Source: Anthropogastromicrobium sp963626545 (lineage in GTDB: Bacteria > Bacillota > Clostridia > Lachnospirales > Lachnospiraceae). Taken from it: DNA of 46,463 nucleotides. Below are positions 43,405 through 46,463 of the stretch, piece by piece. The notes below the pieces were generated by a model. It saw nothing but the letters and a program-made list of their open reading frames with translations, was not told the origin of the DNA and did not search any database. The position numbers were made by a program, and so were the translations under genes. The DNA is taken from assembly GCA_963626545.1 (NCBI GenBank), contig CAVFYJ010000013.1, forward strand, positions 1-46,463, in the 5' to 3' direction. Positions within the stretch are counted from its first letter, which is position 1. Every line of letters starts with the position of its first letter.

Positions 43405-45921
43405 ATGGACGAAACCATATTTGATAAAGTGCAGGAGATCGATCTGAAAAAAACGATGGAGCAGTCGTATATCGACTACGCCATGAGTGTTATTTCTCAG
43501 AGAGCGCTGCCTGATGTTAGAGACGGCTTAAAGCCGGTACAGAGAAGAGTTTTATACTCCATGATCGAGTTGAACAACGGTCCGGACAAGCCGCATCGTA
43601 AATGCGCCCGTATCGTCGGCGATACCATGGGTAAATATCATCCACACGGAGACAGCTCAATATACGGAGCACTGGTCAATATGGCGCAGGAGTGGTCGAC
43701 CCATTATCCGTTAGTAGACGGACACGGAAACTTTGGTTCGGTGGACGGCGACGGCGCGGCTGCCATGCGTTATACGGAGGCGCGCCTTTCAAAGATCGCG
43801 ATGGAGATGCTTGCGGATATCAACAAGGATACCGTACACTTCAGCCCGAACTTTGATGAGACGGAGAAGGAGCCGGATGTCCTTCCATGCCGTTTTCCGA
43901 ATCTTCTTTGCAACGGTACGACTGGTATTGCAGTCGGCATGGCATCCAATATTCCGCCGCACAACATCAAAGAGACGATTGATGCAGTTGTAAAGATGAT
44001 CAACAACCGCATCGACGAGGACCGCGATACTGCCATCGAGGAGTTAATGGGCATCATTCAGGGACCAGATTTCCCGACTGGCGCAACCATTATCGGCCGC
44101 CGCGGCATCGAAGAGGCATACCGCACCGGAAAGGGCAAGATTCTTGTCCGTGCCGTCACCAATATTGAGCCGATGCAAAACGGCAAGAACCGTATCGTTG
44201 TCACCGAGCTGCCATATGGCGTAAATAAGGCGAAGCTGATCGAAAAGATCGCAGAGCTCGTAAAGGAAAAGCGTATCGAAGGTATCACCGATCTGGCAGA
44301 CCAGTCCAGCCGTGAGGGTATGCGCATTTCCATCGAGCTGCGCCGTGACGTAAACCCGAATGTAATCTTAAATCAGCTGATGAAGCATACCCAGCTGCAG
44401 GATACCTTTGGCGTAATTATGCTGGCACTTGTCGGCGGAGAGCCGAAGATCTTAAACCTTCACGATATGCTGTACTATTATTTGCAGCATCAGGAAGAGG
44501 TTGTCACAAGACGTACCAAATACGATCTGAGCAAGGCACAGGAGCGCGCCCATATCTTAGAGGGTCTGTTGATCGCGCTTGACCACATTGACCGTGTGAT
44601 CGAGATTATCCGTGGTTCTGCAAATGTAATGGCAGCGAAGGCGTCCCTGACCGAAGAGTTTGGTTTGTCCGATGCACAGTCTCAGGCGATTGTGGATATG
44701 CGTCTTCGCGCCTTGACAGGACTCGAGCGCAGCCGTCTGGAAAATGAATACAAGGAATTAGAGGCGCGCATTGCCTATTTACAGAGCGTTCTGGGCGATG
44801 TGAAGGTGTTGCTTGGTGTTATCCGCGATGAGCTTCTTGTGATTAAGGACAAGTACGGCGATGACCGTAAGACGGCAATCGAGTTAGCTGAGGACGAGTT
44901 TAATGCCGAGGATCTGATTCCAAACGAGGCTGCTGTTGTTGCCATGACGAAACTTGGCTACATTAAGAGAATGTCTCCAGATTACTTTAAGGCACAGAAC
45001 CGCGGCGGCAAGGGCATCAAGGGAATGAATATCTTAGATGAAGATTACATTTCCGATCTGATTATGATCAACAATCACGATTACGTTATGTTCTTTACAA
45101 ACCTCGGAAGAGTGTACCAGCTGAAAGGCTACGAGATTCCGGAGGCGAGCCGTACCGCCAGAGGAACGGCAGTTATCAACCTGTTACAGCTGCAGGCTGA
45201 GGAAAAAGTAACGTCAATTCTTCGAAATGAGGGATATCAGTCTGGTTATCTGACCATGGCGACAAAGCTTGGTATGATCAAGAGAACCAATCTCTCCGAG
45301 TATGCCAATATTCGTAAGGTCGGCCTGGCGGCAATCAGTCTGCGCGAGGGCGATGAGCTGATGGACGTTCATGTAACCGATGGAAAGCGAGACATCATTA
45401 TGATTTCCCGTCAGGGTCAGTGCATTCGCTTTGATGAAAACGATGCCCGAGTAACGGGACGTGTATCCATGGGTGTAAAGGGAATGAGTCTGGTGGAAGG
45501 CGACAGCGTAATCGGTATGCAGGTCGCAGAGGATGATGGTGTGCTTCTGTTTGTATCCGAGATGGGTATGGGCAAGAAGACTGCCATGAGTGAGTTTAAG
45601 GATCAAAATCGTGGCGGTAAAGGTATCCGCTGCTATCGCGTCACCGCAAAGACGGGAAGTCTGGCTGGCGTGAAGGTAGACCGCGAGGGCTACGAGTTGA
45701 TGTTAATCACCACGGAGGGAACCGTGATCCGTATGAAGACTGATTCCATTCCGGTGCTCGGAAGAGATACCAGCGGTGTCAAGCTGATGCAGGTAGACCA
45801 GGAGAACGTGACGGTCTCCAGTATTGAGCTGATCGAGGAGTCGAAGGACGAGGTTGTGGACGACGACACGACAGAATCTATTGAGGCTTCTGCGGAGACG
45901 GAAGGTTCTGAGGAAGTGTAA
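43405..45921 (+). CDS. gyrA: DNA gyrase subunit A
   Basis: 838 aa. Catalytic Y123 lies in AAMRYTEARLS. The QRDR reads YHPHGDSSIYGALVNMAQ, with Ser84 conserved and Gly at position 88 (the E. coli Asp87 equivalent). The C-terminal beta-pinwheel has QNRGGKG twice (near 531 and 734), a gyrase-type GyrA-box relative rather than a ParC tail. The C-terminal 25 residues are acidic. GAGAGGG precedes the ATG. Confidence 0.98.
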   Translation: MDETIFDKVQEIDLKKTMEQSYIDYAMSVISQRALPDVRDGLKPVQRRVLYSMIELNNGPDKPHRKCARIVGDTMGKYHPHGDSSIYGALVNMAQEWSTHYPLVDGHGNFGSVDGDGAAAMRYTEARLSKIAMEMLADINKDTVHFSPNFDETEKEPDVLPCRFPNLLCNGTTGIAVGMASNIPPHNIKETIDAVVKMINNRIDEDRDTAIEELMGIIQGPDFPTGATIIGRRGIEEAYRTGKGKILVRAVTNIEPMQNGKNRIVVTELPYGVNKAKLIEKIAELVKEKRIEGITDLADQSSREGMRISIELRRDVNPNVILNQLMKHTQLQDTFGVIMLALVGGEPKILNLHDMLYYYLQHQEEVVTRRTKYDLSKAQERAHILEGLLIALDHIDRVIEIIRGSANVMAAKASLTEEFGLSDAQSQAIVDMRLRALTGLERSRLENEYKELEARIAYLQSVLGDVKVLLGVIRDELLVIKDKYGDDRKTAIELAEDEFNAEDLIPNEAAVVAMTKLGYIKRMSPDYFKAQNRGGKGIKGMNILDEDYISDLIMINNHDYVMFFTNLGRVYQLKGYEIPEASRTARGTAVINLLQLQAEEKVTSILRNEGYQSGYLTMATKLGMIKRTNLSEYANIRKVGLAAISLREGDELMDVHVTDGKRDIIMISRQGQCIRFDENDARVTGRVSMGVKGMSLVEGDSVIGMQVAEDDGVLLFVSEMGMGKKTAMSEFKDQNRGGKGIRCYRVTAKTGSLAGVKVDREGYELMLITTEGTVIRMKTDSIPVLGRDTSGVKLMQVDQENVTVSSIELIEESKDEVVDDDTTESIEASAETEGSEEV

Positions 45922-45948
45922 TGTAAAATGTAACTCGGTTGTTTTACA

Positions 45949-45985
45949 AGGGGCGTTTCGACGAATGTTTGTCGAAGCGCCCTTT
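45949..45985 (+). terminator. gyrA operon terminator
   Basis: GGGCGTTTCGAC and GTCGAAGCGCCC pair around GAATGTTT, followed by TTTAAT. Confidence 0.88.
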
Positions 45986-46029
45986 AATAACCTTGCGGGG
46001 CATATTTTGAAAAAAATTGAAAATAGGTC

Positions 46030-46058
46030 TTGACATTCAGCGAGACATGGGCTATAAT
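46030..46058 (+). promoter_or_regulatory. Promoter of tRNA-Ser
   Basis: TTGACA (46030-46035), 17-bp spacer, TATAAT (46053-46058): full consensus. Confidence 0.9.
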
Positions 46059-46097
46059 CACTTATGCGTTTAAGCAATTCATATAAGTTATAGTTGT

Positions 46098-46185
46098 GGA
46101 GAAATACTCAAGTGGCTGAAGAGGCGCCCCTGCTAAGGGTGTAGACCGTTTGCGCGGTGCGAGGGTTCAAATCCCTCTTTCTCCG
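46098..46185 (+). tRNA. tRNA-Ser(GCU)
   Basis: 88-nt cloverleaf with the long variable arm typical of tRNA-Ser. The acceptor is GGAGAAA/TTTCTCC, the anticodon stem CCC/GGG flanks CTGCTAA (anticodon GCU, reads AGC/AGU), and the T loop is TTCAAAT. The discriminator is G, as serS expects. CCA is not encoded. Confidence 0.95.
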
Positions 46186-46352
46186 TTTCTATTTTAGGAA
46201 AGTGTAGTATCGTAACAAAAGGTTATTTGATTTACTTGCAGTCCCATATGTATTGTGTCACCCTTTGGGTTTGCCGAAAGGCAGCGCAAAGTTTTTTCTT
46301 TTGCCTCAAATTCTTCTTCAAAAAAAGATTTGAAAAAAAGTTAAAAAAGTTG
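46186..46352. other. Spacer between tRNA-Ser and the rRNA promoter
   Basis: No gene is seen. An A/T-rich stretch (46300-46350) directly upstream of the rRNA -35 box has A-tracts suited to an UP element. Confidence 0.5.
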
Positions 46353-46463
46353 TTGACAAACGCTTGAAGATGTGCTAATATATAGAAGCTGTCGCTGAGA
46401 CAGACAACACAAAGAACCTTGATAATTGAACAGTATAACCAACCCTGAAGATTTCTTAAACAG
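46353..46463 (+). promoter_or_regulatory. rRNA operon promoter and leader
   Basis: TTGACA (46353-46358), 17-bp spacer, TAATAT (46376-46381). The leader AAAGAACCTTGATAATTGAA is typical of Firmicute rRNA leaders. The 16S gene itself begins beyond the window; no part of it is claimed. Confidence 0.8.

Noticed and set aside
46382..46463. Start of the 16S rRNA gene
   Set aside because: Only leader sequence is visible; no mature 16S 5' end can be recognised before the window ends.

Overview
The window looks like a low-to-moderate GC anaerobic Firmicute, most likely a Lachnospiraceae member (Agathobacter/Roseburia-like). The evidence is the DUF3881 and DUF4446 genes, the Shine-Dalgarno-rich starts, tRNA genes without encoded CCA, the gut-type carbohydrate operon, and a classical Firmicute origin region with the order rpmH-oriC-dnaA-dnaN-yaaA-recF-gyrB-gyrA. 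Genus is inference; family is fairly safe.

Left part (1-23 kb, accessory and metabolic). Positions 1-148 hold a structured remnant that resembles the right end of an IS200/IS605-type (TnpB) element. Next come a sugar-uptake operon on the minus strand (secreted binding protein, two permeases, amylosucrase-like GH13) and its LacI-type regulator. At 7.2-9.0 kb sits a striking locus: 16 copies of a 15-bp inverted repeat with a 21-22 bp period, interleaved with ten TTATCCCCA-type DnaA boxes plus one perfect TTATCCACA, then a promoter and two winged-helix genes. The second of these genes resembles plasmid/ICE replication initiators. A paralogous locus lies at 15.9-18.0 kb with a different 15-bp repeat at 22-bp period, a paralogous small winged-helix gene, and a large gene whose HTH domain is duplicated. 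Between them lie an amino-acid symporter, an S66 peptidase, a Crp/Fnr regulator divergent from hcp, and a DUF3990/HTH pair that looks like a toxin-antitoxin module. A MATE exporter, a P-type ATPase under a yybP-ykoY (Mn2+) riboswitch, an esterase and tRNA-Arg(CCU) follow.

Middle (23-36 kb, minus strand, core). DUF3881 and serS are divergent from a YjjG-like HAD phosphatase. Then follows the chromosome-segregation and origin-proximal cluster rpmH-rnpA-yidD-yidC-jag-mnmE-mnmG-rsmG-parA-parB-DUF4446. Palindromic parS sites lie upstream of parA and between serS and the HAD gene. Two 178-bp copies of a hairpin-rich element in opposite orientation flank the rsmG-rpmH block; their stems differ in sequence but keep pairing.

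Right part (36.5-46.5 kb). oriC is bipartite: about 15 DnaA boxes upstream of dnaA, and six more plus a DnaA-trio-like CTA repeat and an AT-rich stretch between dnaA and dnaN. The replication/gyrase operon runs on the plus strand, followed by tRNA-Ser(GCU) and the promoter and leader of an rRNA operon whose 16S gene begins beyond the window.

The main candidate for an undescribed system is the pair of repeat-array + small wHTH + initiator-like wHTH loci, especially the first. Its DnaA-box cluster has the same 11-bp spacing as boxes in this genome's oriC and lies about 30 kb from it.
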